The position numbers and the translations under genes are program-made. DNA of 64,000 bases from Quadrisphaera setariae (GTDB taxonomy: Bacteria > Actinomycetota > Actinomycetes > Actinomycetales > Quadrisphaeraceae), in assembly GCF_008041935.1 (NCBI RefSeq), contig NZ_VKAC01000006.1:186001-250000 (forward strand), in the 5' to 3' direction. Below are positions 30,456 to 38,307 of the stretch, piece after piece; the first letter of the stretch is position 1; each line of letters starts with the position of its first letter. Below the pieces are notes generated by a model, which did no database searches, was not told where the DNA came from, and was given only the letters and a program-made list of their open reading frames with translations.

Positions 30456-30528
30456 TGGCCAGGAGCGGGGTCGAACCGCTGACCTTCCGATTTTCAGTCG
30501 GACGCTCTACCAACTGAGCTACCTGGCC
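30456..30528 (-). tRNA. tRNA-Phe (GAA)
   Basis: A 73-base cloverleaf: the seven-base acceptor stem GGCCAGG/CCTGGCC is perfect, the D-arm is TAGCTCAGTTGGTAGAGC, the anticodon stem-loop reads CCGACTGAAAATCGG with GAA, and the T-loop GGTTCGACC is present. The CCA end is not encoded. Confidence 0.96.
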
Positions 30529-30566
30529 GGGCAGTCCATCTCTGGAACCTGCTCGGGTCTTGCTGG

Positions 30567-30640
30567 CGACCCCGACGGGACTTGAACCCGCGACCTCCGC
30601 CGTGACAGGGCGGCGCGCTAACCAACTGCGCTACGGGGCC
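30567..30640 (-). tRNA. tRNA-Asp (GTC)
   Basis: A 74-base cloverleaf with acceptor GGCCCCG/CGGGGTC (one G-U), D-arm AGCGCAGTTGGTTAGCGC, anticodon stem-loop CCGCCCTGTCACGGCGG with GTC, and T-arm GCGGGTTCAAGTCCCGT. CCA is not encoded. Confidence 0.96.
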
Positions 30641-30676
30641 ATCGGGGCTCGCGCCCCGGTGACACTGGTCTTGCTG

Positions 30677-30749
30677 TACCCCCAACGGGATTCGAACCCG
30701 TGCTGCCGCCGTGAAAGGGCGGTGTCCTAGGCCACTAGACGATGAGGGC
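30677..30749 (-). tRNA. tRNA-Glu (TTC)
   Basis: A 73-base cloverleaf with acceptor GCCCTCA/TGGGGGT (G-U pairs), D-arm CGTCTAGTGGCCTAGGACA, anticodon stem-loop CCGCCCTTTCACGGCGG with TTC, and T-arm ACGGGTTCGAATCCCGT. It is the first of three tRNAs read in the order Glu, Asp, Phe. The three genes are about 37 bases apart and probably form one transcript. Confidence 0.96.
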
Positions 30750-30787
30750 GAGCCCTCTCGTCGAGCGTCCTAGGTCTCACACGGACG

Positions 30788-30817
30788 TTGACCGTCGAGG
30801 ACGTGGATGAGCATAGC
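30788..30817 (+). promoter_or_regulatory. Candidate sigma-70-type promoter for aldo/keto reductase
   Basis: TTGACC (30788-30793), 18 bases, CATAGC (30812-30817), about 75 bases before the start codon. The -35 box matches the consensus in five of six positions; the -10 box is weaker. Confidence 0.4.
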
Positions 30818-30891
30818 GGGTGTCTGGAGTGGGTACGGCACCCGGGTGAGCGCGCCGCCCCGGCGCGCCTTCCACCAGGAGGACTGCACCT

Positions 30892-31752
30892 GTGAAGACC
30901 CGCGCCATCGGCGACCGCACCGTCTCGGAGATCGGGCTCGGCGGCATGCCGATGTCCATCGAGGGCCGCCCGGACCGCGAGCGCTCGATCGCCACCATCC
31001 ACGCCTCCCTCGAGGCGGGGGTGACCTTCATCGACACCGCTGACGCCTACCACCTGCACGCCGACGAGGTCGGCCACAACGAGGAGCTCATCGCCGAGGC
31101 CCTGCGCTCCTGGGGCGGGAACGCCGGCGGCGTGCTCGTGGCCACCAAGGGCGGGCACCTGCGCCCCGGGGACGGCTCGTGGACCCAGGACGGCCGCCCC
31201 GAGCACCTCAAGGAGGCCGCCAAGGCGTCGGCGAAGCGCCTGGGCGTGGAGGCGATCGGCCTCTACCAGTTCCACCGCCCCGACCCGTCCGTGCCCTACG
31301 CCGACTCGGTCGGTGCGCTCGTGGAGCTGCTCGACGAGGGCGTCATCCAGATGGCTGGCATCTCCAACGCCGACCCGGCGCAGATCAGGGAGGCGAACGA
31401 CGTGCTGGGCGGTCGCCTGGTGAGCGTGCAGAACCAGTTCTCCCCGGCGTTCCGCTCGTCGCTGCCAGAGCTCGAGCTGTGCGCCGAGCTCGGCATCGCG
31501 TTCCTGCCGTGGAGCCCGCTGGGCGGCATCTCGAGCGCCGCGGAGCTGGGTGGCTCGCACGCGGCGTTCAAGGAGGTCGCCGACGAGCGCGGGGTGAGCC
31601 CGCAGCAGGTGGCGCTCTCGTGGGAGCTGTCCCTCGGCGACGTGGTCATCCCGATCCCGGGCTCCAGCCGCCCGGAGACGGCGCGCGCGTCAGCGGAGGC
31701 GTCCGAGCTGGTGCTCACCGCCGACGAGGTCAACCGCCTCTCCGCCGCCTGA
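30892..31752 (+). CDS. Aldo/keto reductase
   Basis: This 286-residue NADPH-dependent (beta/alpha)8 oxidoreductase carries the catalytic tetrad: Asp and Tyr in FIDTADAYHLHADEVGHNE, Lys in VLVATKGG and His in YQFHRPD. The cofactor-binding C-terminal segment VIPIPGSSRPE is present. The substrate is unknown. GTG 30892 has AGGAGG nine bases upstream. The gene ends nine bases before a perfect 23-bp inverted repeat shared with the convergent TetR gene. Confidence 0.93.
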   Translation: MKTRAIGDRTVSEIGLGGMPMSIEGRPDRERSIATIHASLEAGVTFIDTADAYHLHADEVGHNEELIAEALRSWGGNAGGVLVATKGGHLRPGDGSWTQDGRPEHLKEAAKASAKRLGVEAIGLYQFHRPDPSVPYADSVGALVELLDEGVIQMAGISNADPAQIREANDVLGGRLVSVQNQFSPAFRSSLPELELCAELGIAFLPWSPLGGISSAAELGGSHAAFKEVADERGVSPQQVALSWELSLGDVVIPIPGSSRPETARASAEASELVLTADEVNRLSAA

Positions 31753-31761
31753 CCTCCGCTT

Positions 31762-31814
31762 CGTGATCACGGGCGTCCGCCACCGCGCGAGGGTGGCGGA
31801 CGCCCGTGATCACG
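31762..31814. terminator. Bidirectional terminator: 23-bp perfect inverted repeat
   Basis: Arms 31762-31784 and 31792-31814 pair perfectly over 23 bp around a seven-base loop, with the GTGATCACGG motif at both outer ends (12-bp cores at 31761 and 31804, 43 bp apart). It begins nine bases after the aldo/keto reductase stop, and the TGA of the TetR gene (31810-31812) lies inside it. No T-tract is present. Confidence 0.8.
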
Positions 31815-32451
31815 GTTGGAGGGGGTGGGTCAGGAGGGTGTCGAGGTGGGCCCGCAGGGCGGCGGGCATGTCGGTGGGGGTCGACCCGTCCCTGTCGAGC
31901 AGCCACTGGACCTGCAGGCCGTCCATCACGGCGACGACGACGGGGGCGTGCACCGCGGGGTCCACCCCGCCGCGGAGGTGGCCGTCCTCGGCGGCCTCCC
32001 GCAGCGACCTCTCGAGGTTCGCCCGGGTGACCACGTAGCGGTCCGCGAAGTACTGGTGGGCGGGGTGGTCGGGGGCCGTGGCCTCCGCCGACAGCACGCA
32101 GTACAGCTCCACCTCGCCGGGTTCGGCGGCGTTGGCGGCCACGATCTCCACCAGGGCCCGCAGCGCCTCGGTGCCCCGGGCGCGGACCACGCCGAAGCGC
32201 TCCTCGGAGACGGCGTCGCGCCGCTGCAGCACCGCCTCGAGCAGCGCCTCCTTGGTGGGGAAGTGGTGCAGCAGGCCCGGGTGGGAGATGCCGCAGCGCG
32301 CGGCGATCTCGCGCAACGAGGCCGAGCGGTAGCCGACCTCGCCGAAGAGCGCGCGGGCGGTGTCGAGGATCTCCTCGCGCCGCAGGCGACCCTTGGCGTA
32401 GCCGCGCGGGGGCTCCTGCCCGGCCGTGGGAGTGCTGGTCACGCCCGACAT
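31810..32451 (-). CDS. TetR/AcrR-family transcriptional regulator
   Basis: This 213-residue repressor has an N-terminal helix-turn-helix: RREEILDTARALFGEVGYRSASLREIAARCGIS followed by HPGLLHHFPTKEALLEAVL (two blocks, about residues 25-75). The ligand-binding C-terminal domain is of unknown specificity. ATG 32451 starts just after a region shared with the divergent beta-glucosidase gene. The 12-bp palindrome CCGACCGGTCGG between them is a likely operator, suggesting control of the glucosidase and of itself. Confidence 0.92.
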   Translation of the reverse strand: MSGVTSTPTAGQEPPRGYAKGRLRREEILDTARALFGEVGYRSASLREIAARCGISHPGLLHHFPTKEALLEAVLQRRDAVSEERFGVVRARGTEALRALVEIVAANAAEPGEVELYCVLSAEATAPDHPAHQYFADRYVVTRANLERSLREAAEDGHLRGGVDPAVHAPVVVAVMDGLQVQWLLDRDGSTPTDMPAALRAHLDTLLTHPLQP

Positions 32452-32485
32452 GGTGACAGGTGATCTCACCCGCTCTGGATGCTTA

Positions 32486-32511
32486 CCGACCGGTCGGCTT
32501 TCCCGTACGCT
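32486..32511 (+). promoter_or_regulatory. TetR operator palindrome and leaderless GH3 promoter
   Basis: The perfect palindrome CCGACCGGTCGG (32486-32497) sits where the -35 box would be for a TACGCT -10 element at 32506-32511, which is followed by seven bases and the ATG of the beta-glucosidase. This half-site (ACCGACCGGTCGG) is typical of TetR-family operators. Binding would block the glucosidase promoter. Confidence 0.6.
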
Positions 32512-32518
32512 GGTGGTC

Positions 32519-34864
32519 ATGACCACCACCGCCGCTGGATCATCCGCCTCGTCGCACCCCGGCGCCGCCCTCGACCCGGACGCCGTGCTCGCCTCGCTCA
32601 CCCTCGAGGAGAAGGCCTCCCTGCTCGACGGCTCCGACTTCTGGCACACCCAGGGCCTGCCCGAGCGCGGCGTGCCCGCGGTCATGGTCACCGACGGCCC
32701 CCACGGCCTGCGCAAGCAGCCGACCGACGGCGACCACCTGGGCCTGGGCGGCTCCGTGCCCGCCACCTGCTTCCCGCCCGCCGCGGGACTGGCCTCCTCC
32801 TGGGACGTCGACCTGCTGCAGCGCGTGGGCACCGCCCTGGGCGAGGAGTGCCGCGCCGAGGGCGTCGCCGTCCTCCTCGGGCCCGGCGTCAACATGAAGC
32901 GCACCCCGCTGTGCGGGCGGAACTTCGAGTACTTCTCCGAGGACCCCCTCCTCGCCGGCGACCTCGCCGCGGCCCTCGTGCGCGGAGTGCAGGGCCAGGG
33001 CGTCGGCACGTCGCTGAAGCACTTCGCCGCCAACAACCAGGAGACGCACCGCATGAGCGTCTCCGCCGAGGTGGACGAGCGGACGCTGCGCGAGGTCTAC
33101 CTCACCGCCTTCGAGCGCGTGGTGCGCGACGCACAGCCGTGGACCGTCATGTGCTCCTACAACCGCATCAACGGCGTGTACGCCAGCCAGGACCCGTGGC
33201 TGCTCACGCAGGTGCTGCGCGACGAGTGGGGCTTCACCGGGCTCGTCGTCTCCGACTGGGGCGCCGTCGACGACCGCCCCACCGGCGTGGCCGCCGGGCT
33301 CGACCTGGAGATGCCCTCCTCATCGGGCGCCTCGACCGCGAAGGTGCTCGCCGCCGTGCGCGAGGGCCGCCTGTCCGAGGACGACGTCGACCGCGCCGCC
33401 CGCCGCGTGCTGGCGCTCGTGGCGAAGTCGCAGCCCGGCCTCGCCGACCCCCGCTCCTACGACGCCGCCGCCCACCACGCCCTCGCCCGCGAGGCCGCGC
33501 AGCGCAGCGCCGTGCTCCTCAAGAACGACCCCGTCCCCTCCCCGGCCGGGACGAGCGCCCGCCTGCTGCCGCTGGACGCGGCGGCGGCCGGCGTCGTCGC
33601 CGTCGTCGGGGAGATGGCCCGCACGCCGCGCTACCAGGGCGCCGGCAGCTCCCAGGTGGTGCCGACCCAGCTCGACGACGCGCTCACCGCGCTGCGCGGG
33701 GGCCTGGGGGGCGCCAGCGAGGTGCGGTTCGCCGCCGGGTACCCCCTCGAGGGGTCGGACAGCGCCGACGCCGCGTCCGACGCGCTCACCGGCGAGGCCG
33801 TCGAGGCGGCGCGCGGCGCCGACGTCGTCCTGGTGTTCCTGGGGCTGCCAGGCTCCTACGAGTCGGAGGGCTTCGACAGGGAGCACCTCGACCTGCCCGC
33901 CGAGCAGCTCTCCCTGCTCGAGGCCGTGCTCGCGGTGAACGAGCGCGTCGTCGTCGTCCTGTCCAACGGGTCCGCGGTGCGGCTGCACCCGTGGGCCGAC
34001 CGCGTGCCGGCGCTGCTGGAGGGGTGGCTGCTGGGCCAGGCGGGGGGCTCTGCGGTGGCCGACCTGCTGCTGGGCGTCGTCAGCCCGAGCGGGAAGCTCG
34101 CCGAGACGCTGCCGCTGCACCTGGAGGACACCCCGGCGTTCACCGGCTTCCCCGGGGAGGGCGGCGTGGTCAGGTACGGCGAGGGCGTCTTCATCGGCTA
34201 CCGCTGGTACGACACCCGCAGGGCGCCGGTGGCGTTCCCGTTCGGGCACGGCCTGACGTACACGACGTTCGGGTACGCCGACCTGTCGGTGGAGGTCACG
34301 GGCTCGGGCGCGGACGCCGGGCTGCGCGTCGCGCTGACGGTGACCAACACCGGTGACCGGGCGGCCGCCGAGGTCGTGCAGGTGTACGTGTCCGACCCCC
34401 AGGCCGAGGTGGCGCGACCGGACTCCGAGCTCAAGGCCTTCGCGCGCGTCGAGCTGGAGCCGGGACAGTCCCGGACGGTGTCGTTCGAGCTGGACGCCCG
34501 GGCCCTGTCGTACTGGAGCCCGGTGCAGCGTCGCTGGGTGGTGGAGGGCGGAGCGTTCGAGGTGCGCGTGGGATCCTCCTCGCGCGACGTGCGGCTGCGC
34601 GAGACCGTGCACGTGACCGGTGAGGACCTCACCCCGCCGGTGGCCGTCGAGGCCGAGATCAGCACCTGGCTGGAGCACCCCGTGGCAGGGCCCGCGCTGC
34701 GCGAGGTGCTGGCGCGCGAGGGCGGAGGCTTCCTCGGGATGCTCGAGGACCCGACGCACGGCGAGATGTTCCGCGCGATCCCGCTCGTGCGGATGTCGCG
34801 GTTCCCCGGCTTCCCCGCCAGTGAGGCGGAGCTGGCCGAGATCGCCGCGCGCGCCGGCGCCTGA
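32519..34864 (+). CDS. Glycoside hydrolase family 3 beta-glucosidase
   Basis: This 781-residue retaining glycosidase has the GH3 N-domain (VTDGPHGLRKQ, LGPGVNMKRTPLCGRNFEYFSEDP, SLKHFAANNQE, nucleophile Asp in LVVSDWGAVDD), a GH3 C-domain (GLPGSYESEGFDREHLDLP) and a C-terminal fibronectin III-like domain with VTNTGDRAAAEVVQVYV. There is no signal peptide, so it probably acts in the cytoplasm on imported oligosaccharides. The family cleaves terminal beta-glucosides; aryl- or xylo-specificity cannot be read. It is divergent from a TetR regulator and followed by a strong hairpin. Confidence 0.94.
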   Translation: MTTTAAGSSASSHPGAALDPDAVLASLTLEEKASLLDGSDFWHTQGLPERGVPAVMVTDGPHGLRKQPTDGDHLGLGGSVPATCFPPAAGLASSWDVDLLQRVGTALGEECRAEGVAVLLGPGVNMKRTPLCGRNFEYFSEDPLLAGDLAAALVRGVQGQGVGTSLKHFAANNQETHRMSVSAEVDERTLREVYLTAFERVVRDAQPWTVMCSYNRINGVYASQDPWLLTQVLRDEWGFTGLVVSDWGAVDDRPTGVAAGLDLEMPSSSGASTAKVLAAVREGRLSEDDVDRAARRVLALVAKSQPGLADPRSYDAAAHHALAREAAQRSAVLLKNDPVPSPAGTSARLLPLDAAAAGVVAVVGEMARTPRYQGAGSSQVVPTQLDDALTALRGGLGGASEVRFAAGYPLEGSDSADAASDALTGEAVEAARGADVVLVFLGLPGSYESEGFDREHLDLPAEQLSLLEAVLAVNERVVVVLSNGSAVRLHPWADRVPALLEGWLLGQAGGSAVADLLLGVVSPSGKLAETLPLHLEDTPAFTGFPGEGGVVRYGEGVFIGYRWYDTRRAPVAFPFGHGLTYTTFGYADLSVEVTGSGADAGLRVALTVTNTGDRAAAEVVQVYVSDPQAEVARPDSELKAFARVELEPGQSRTVSFELDARALSYWSPVQRRWVVEGGAFEVRVGSSSRDVRLRETVHVTGEDLTPPVAVEAEISTWLEHPVAGPALREVLAREGGGFLGMLEDPTHGEMFRAIPLVRMSRFPGFPASEAELAEIAARAGA

Positions 34865-34871
34865 GGTCGGC

Positions 34872-34914
34872 GCGCACAGCGTCCGTGATCACCGTGATCA
34901 TGGACGCTGTGCGC
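34872..34914 (+). terminator. Terminator hairpin with GTGATCA core
   Basis: A 43-base foldback begins eight bases after the beta-glucosidase stop. The outer arms (34872-34884 with 34902-34914) pair over 13 bp, and the inner part contains two overlapping copies of the GTGATCA motif (cores at 34883 and 34892), giving close to 20 bp of stem. It resembles the other post-stop elements of the CCRTGATCAYGG family. Confidence 0.75.
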
Positions 34915-34960
34915 ACAGGCGGCGGAGAATGAGCCGCCGACGTGCCGGACATGGGCCAGG

Positions 34961-35545
34961 GTGAGCACCGTGGCCGACAGCGGGGTCGACGACGCGCAGC
35001 GCCGCGCCCGCTTCGAGGCGCTCGCGGGCGAGGTGCTCGAGCCGCTGCGGCGCTACCTCGCCCGGCGCGCCGGCGCTGCCGTGGCCGACGACGCCATCTC
35101 CGACGCGCTCCTCGTGCTCTGGCGGCGCCTCGACGACGTGCCCGCCCCTCCCGAGGCCCTGCCGTGGGCCTACGGAGTGGCCCGCGGGTGCCTGGCCAAC
35201 GCCGAGCGCTCCGCCCGGCGCCAGCGGCTGCTGGCGGCGCGGGTCGCCGTCGTCGACCCACCACCGCAGGTGACGGCGCTCCACGGTGAGGAGGGCGACG
35301 ACGCCGACCGCCGCGACCCGGGTGCGGTGCGCGTCGCGCTCGCGCAGCTGCGACCGGCGTCGGCAGAGGTGCTGCGGCTGTGGGCGTGGGAGGAGCTGGC
35401 GCCCGCCCAGATCGCCGTGGTGCTCGGCGTGACGCCCAACGCTGTGAGCATCCGGCTGCACCGCGCCAAGAAGGAGCTCGCCGAACAGCTCCGAAAGGAC
35501 GGCAGCGGTGCCGGACAGGTGGGGGCAGGAGGCGAGACGCGGTGA
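34961..35545 (+). CDS. ECF-type RNA polymerase sigma factor
   Basis: This 194-residue sigma-70-family protein has region 2 around residues 15-75 (RYLARRAGAAVADDAISDALLVLWRRL, with the VLWRR core) and region 4 around 125-178 (ELAPAQIAVVLGVTPNAVSIRL followed by HRAKKEL). GTG 34961 is used; the stop overlaps the next gene. It forms an operon with a membrane-anchored protein that is probably its regulator. No target promoter is known. Confidence 0.9.
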   Translation: MSTVADSGVDDAQRRARFEALAGEVLEPLRRYLARRAGAAVADDAISDALLVLWRRLDDVPAPPEALPWAYGVARGCLANAERSARRQRLLAARVAVVDPPPQVTALHGEEGDDADRRDPGAVRVALAQLRPASAEVLRLWAWEELAPAQIAVVLGVTPNAVSIRLHRAKKELAEQLRKDGSGAGQVGAGGETR

Positions 35546-36165
35546 ACGACGACGAGCTGCGCGGCGCCGACCCCGCGGCCGACCTCCCGCCCGCCGACCC
35601 GGCCCGGGTCGCCGACCTGCTGGAGGCCGCCGTGAGCACCACCCGCCCCACCCCCGACGTGACCGCTGGGGCCTCCGAGGGGGGCGTGCGCGCTGCGGCG
35701 GCCAGCGCTCGCCGTCGTCCGTGGGTCAGGGCGCTGACGGTCGCGGCGGCAGCCGCCGTGGTGGCCGCTGCCGCCGTGCCGGTGGTGAGGTCTCTGGCCC
35801 CGGAGCCGGCGACGACCACGCTGACCCTGACGAACACCGACCCGCTGACGGCCTCGTGCCTGCCGGTCGCAGACATCCTCAGGGACTCCCGCACCCAGAC
35901 CGCCTTCAGCGCCCGGGCCACCGCAGTGGTGGGCGAGCGGGTCAGCCTGGACGTCGAGCGCGTCTACCGCGGGGAGCCGGGTGACCGGGTGGTCATCGAT
36001 GCCCCGCCCGCAGACGCGCGAGCCGCCGCGACGATCGGTGGGTTCCCGTTCGAGGTGGGATCGGACTACCTGGTCACCGCCTCGGATGGCGTGGTCGCCG
36101 TGTGCGGGGCCTCGGGCCCGGCCACGCCGGAGCTCCAGGCGGAGTACGACCGCGCCTTCGGCTGA
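35542..36165 (+). CDS. Membrane-anchored protein, probable anti-sigma partner
   Basis: This 207-residue protein has a cytoplasmic N-terminus of about 60 residues, one transmembrane helix at about 63-85 (ALTVAAAAAVVAAAAVPVV) and an exported domain of about 120 residues with SCLPVADIL and a C-terminal Cys in VVAVCGASG. There is no zinc anti-sigma motif. The four-base overlap with the sigma-factor gene is the main ground for assigning it a regulatory role. The exported domain includes a metalloprotease-inhibitor-like beta pattern, but I cannot name it. Confidence 0.7.
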   Translation: MNDDELRGADPAADLPPADPARVADLLEAAVSTTRPTPDVTAGASEGGVRAAAASARRRPWVRALTVAAAAAVVAAAAVPVVRSLAPEPATTTLTLTNTDPLTASCLPVADILRDSRTQTAFSARATAVVGERVSLDVERVYRGEPGDRVVIDAPPADARAAATIGGFPFEVGSDYLVTASDGVVAVCGASGPATPELQAEYDRAFG

Positions 36166-36172
36166 TCCTGGC

Positions 36173-36249
36173 GTCCCGCCGAGCATGCAGAACTCGGCTG
36201 GGAGCGCCTCCAGGGGCGTTCTTGAGCACTTCTGCATGCTCGTCGGGAC
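36173..36249 (+). terminator. Foldback with AGCATGCAGAA arms
   Basis: Imperfect 20-bp arms (36173-36192 and 36230-36249, about 18-19 matches) surround a 37-base interior that contains its own short hairpin (GCGCC...GGCGT). It starts eight bases after the stop of the membrane-protein gene, in the usual place for the window's post-stop foldbacks, but its sequence is unrelated to the GTGATCA family. Confidence 0.6.
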
Positions 36250-36291
36250 AGCGCGAGGAACCGCGGCGAGCACCCGTGCGAGGGTGGGCGG

Positions 36292-36648
36292 GTGCCCGTG
36301 GAGATGAGCGAGGAGGAGTTCGAGGACGCCGTCGCCGACGGCCTCGACGCCCTGCCGGAGGAGCTCACGCGCATGATGAGCAACGTCGTGGTGCTCGTCG
36401 AGGACGAGCCGCCCGAGGGCGAGGACGAGATCCTCGGCCTCTACGAGGGCATCCCGCTCACCGAGCGCGACTCCGGCTGGGACGCCGGCGCGCTGCCGGA
36501 CCGGATCCTCGTCTTCCGCGGGCCGACGCTGCGCGCGTGCGAGACGCGCGAGGAGGTGGTCGACGAGGTGGCCGTCACCGTGGTGCACGAGGTCGGGCAC
36601 CACTTCGGCATCAGCGACGAGCGCCTCCACGAGCTCGGCTGGGCCTGA
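36292..36648 (+). CDS. Zincin-like metallopeptidase family protein
   Basis: This 118-residue protein has the short zincin signature HEVGHHFGISDERLHELGW (HExxHxxGxxD type) near its C-terminus. The N-terminus, MSEEEFEDAVADGLDALPEEL, is typical of this small family, for which no substrate has been established. GTG 36292 is the likely start. It converges with the topoisomerase gene across a large inverted repeat. Confidence 0.88.
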   Translation: MPVEMSEEEFEDAVADGLDALPEELTRMMSNVVVLVEDEPPEGEDEILGLYEGIPLTERDSGWDAGALPDRILVFRGPTLRACETREEVVDEVAVTVVHEVGHHFGISDERLHELGWA

Positions 36649-36688
36649 CGCCGCCCTGCGCCGCCCGGTGGGCAGGTCTGCGCCAGTT

Positions 36689-36756
36689 CCCCATTTGGCA
36701 CGGGGCGCCCCCGTGCCAGTCCTACTGGCACGGGGGCGCCCCGTGCCAAAAGGGGA
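36689..36756. terminator. 26-bp perfect inverted repeat built of four GGCACGGGG units
   Basis: Arms 36695-36720 and 36724-36749 are perfect complements over 26 bp with a three-base loop, extended by CCCC (36689-36692) pairing with GGGG (36752-36755). Each arm is itself a near-palindrome of GGCACGGGG and CCCCGTGCC, so the element can fold as one long stem or as two short hairpins. It lies between the convergent zincin and topoisomerase genes, consistent with a bidirectional terminator. Confidence 0.8.
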
Positions 36757-36764
36757 GGGGTGGA

Positions 36765-37844
36765 TCAGCGGCGCTTCGCGCGGCGGGCGGCCTGACCGGG
36801 GTTGCGCAGCAGGTCGAGCACGGCCCGCTCCACCGCGCCGTGCGTGCCGGGCTCGCCGAACGCCGCGCCCTCGCCGAGGTCGGTGAGCGCGGGCTCGATG
36901 GTGGTCCCGTCCTCGAACAGGTCGACCACCCGAGGGTCGACGTAGGAGGCCCGCGCCACCGCCGGGGTGTTGCCCAGGTACTCCGACACCTCCCGCACCG
37001 CCCGCGCCACGGCCCGCTTGCGCGCCGTCGGCGACTCCGCGGCGTGGGTGGAGACGGCCAGGGCCACCGCCGCCAGCACGGTGGCGTGCCAGGTGCGGAA
37101 GTCCTTCGCGGAGACGTCCTCCCCGCCGAAGGCTGCCTTGACGTACTCGTTGATGTCGGAGCTGGTGACGTCGTGCCAGCCCGCGGAGTCCTTCCAGGCC
37201 AGCAGGTCGTCACCGCCGCCCCGGCGGCGCTTCATCACCCCGACCGCCTGCTGGACCTCCCCGTCCACCAGCCGCAGCGTGCGCCGCTTGCCGTGCTTGG
37301 CGGTGTAGTCGAAGACCACGGCGCCCCCGGACAGGCGCACGTGCTGCTTCTCGATGGTCGCCAGCCCGTACGACTGGCCGCTCTCCACGTACCCCTCGCC
37401 GCCGATCCTGAAGAACCCCAGGTCCAGCAGTCGGAACGCGCAGCCCAGCGCCCGCTCGCGGGGCATCCCGGAGCGCGCCAAGTCCTCCGCTGCCCGCGAT
37501 CGGGCCGCCGGCAGCCGCTCGGCCACCTGCAGCACCCGCTCGAACTTGGCGCGGTCGCGCTGGAGGCGCCACTGCGGGTGGTAGAGGTACTGGCGCCGGC
37601 CGGCCTCGTCCGTGCCGACCGCCTGGATGTGGCCCTCGGCCTGCGGGCAGATCCACACCTCCTTCCACGCCGGGGGGATGACGAGCGCCTTGCAGCGCTC
37701 GCCGTCCGCGGTGGACAGGCGGCCGCCCGCGGCGTCGAGGTAGGTGAAGCCCTTCCCGGAGCGCCGCCGCGTCCACCCGGGGGCGCGCGGCGAGACGGTG
37801 AGGAGCTCCAGCTCCTCCAAGGGGAGGTCGACGGCGGCACTCAC
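36765..37844 (-). CDS. Type IB DNA topoisomerase
   Basis: This 359-residue poxvirus-like eukaryotic-type topoisomerase relaxes supercoils through a 3'-phosphotyrosine. FTYLDAAGGRLSTADGERCKALVIPPAW (shown as context, two blocks) is the N-terminal domain signature. FDYTAKHGKRRTLRLVDG includes catalytic Lys/Arg, FRTWHATVLAA contains the later Arg/His region, and the nucleophile is probably the Tyr in RASYVDPRVVDLF. It lies seven bases after the DUF3140 gene on the same strand, so the two are probably an operon. Confidence 0.92.
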   Translation of the reverse strand: MSAAVDLPLEELELLTVSPRAPGWTRRRSGKGFTYLDAAGGRLSTADGERCKALVIPPAWKEVWICPQAEGHIQAVGTDEAGRRQYLYHPQWRLQRDRAKFERVLQVAERLPAARSRAAEDLARSGMPRERALGCAFRLLDLGFFRIGGEGYVESGQSYGLATIEKQHVRLSGGAVVFDYTAKHGKRRTLRLVDGEVQQAVGVMKRRRGGGDDLLAWKDSAGWHDVTSSDINEYVKAAFGGEDVSAKDFRTWHATVLAAVALAVSTHAAESPTARKRAVARAVREVSEYLGNTPAVARASYVDPRVVDLFEDGTTIEPALTDLGEGAAFGEPGTHGAVERAVLDLLRNPGQAARRAKRR

Positions 37845-37851
37845 ACCGCGC

Positions 37852-38199
37852 TCACTTCTTCAGGGGGTCGTGGCCCCAGTTCATGAGGGAGTAGCGCCAG
37901 CGGCTGTGCTCGACGTCGTCGTCCGGGCCGCCCTGCGCCAGGTGCCGCTCCACGTACCCGACCACCTTGCGCATGTGGGCGACGTCGTCGTCGGTGAGGT
38001 CGTCCTTCTTCGTGCGCAGCAGCTCGACGATGCGGCGGCCCGACGCGTGCCCGGTGGACTCCCCGGAGCCACCCGACTTCTGCCCGACCTCCTGGGACTC
38101 GTCGCTGGCGAGCCAGTCCTCCAGCTCCTTCGCCGTCATGGTGACCGCGTCCTGCCAGTCGTCCCAGACCTCGTCGAGCCCCTCAGCGCGCTTCGTCAC
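37852..38199 (-). CDS. DUF3140 domain-containing protein
   Basis: This 115-residue protein matches DUF3140: DDWQDAVTMTAKELEDWLAS, then a GxSTGHASGRRIVELL segment and VVGYVERHLAQG, ending RWRYSLMNWGHDPLK. Relatives are annotated as DNA-binding proteins, often beside topoisomerase or Ku-type genes, but the function is unproven. GTG 38199 is chosen because upstream residues are low-complexity. It is divergent from the gene at 38308. Confidence 0.85.
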   Translation of the reverse strand: MTKRAEGLDEVWDDWQDAVTMTAKELEDWLASDESQEVGQKSGGSGESTGHASGRRIVELLRTKKDDLTDDDVAHMRKVVGYVERHLAQGGPDDDVEHSRWRYSLMNWGHDPLKK

Positions 38200-38307
38200 C
38201 CGCCGATGGTCCGTCGGGCCCCGCCCGTCCGCACCCGGGAGCGCCCCGCCGCCCCGCTCGGCCCAGCGCCCGCCCGCCGGGGTGGGCGGGGCGGCATGCT
38301 GTGACCC

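Noticed and set aside
30456-30749. tRNA cluster as attachment site for an integrative element
   Set aside because: No duplicated tRNA 3' end is seen downstream, and the only recombinase-like gene is 10 kb away and lacks catalytic residues.
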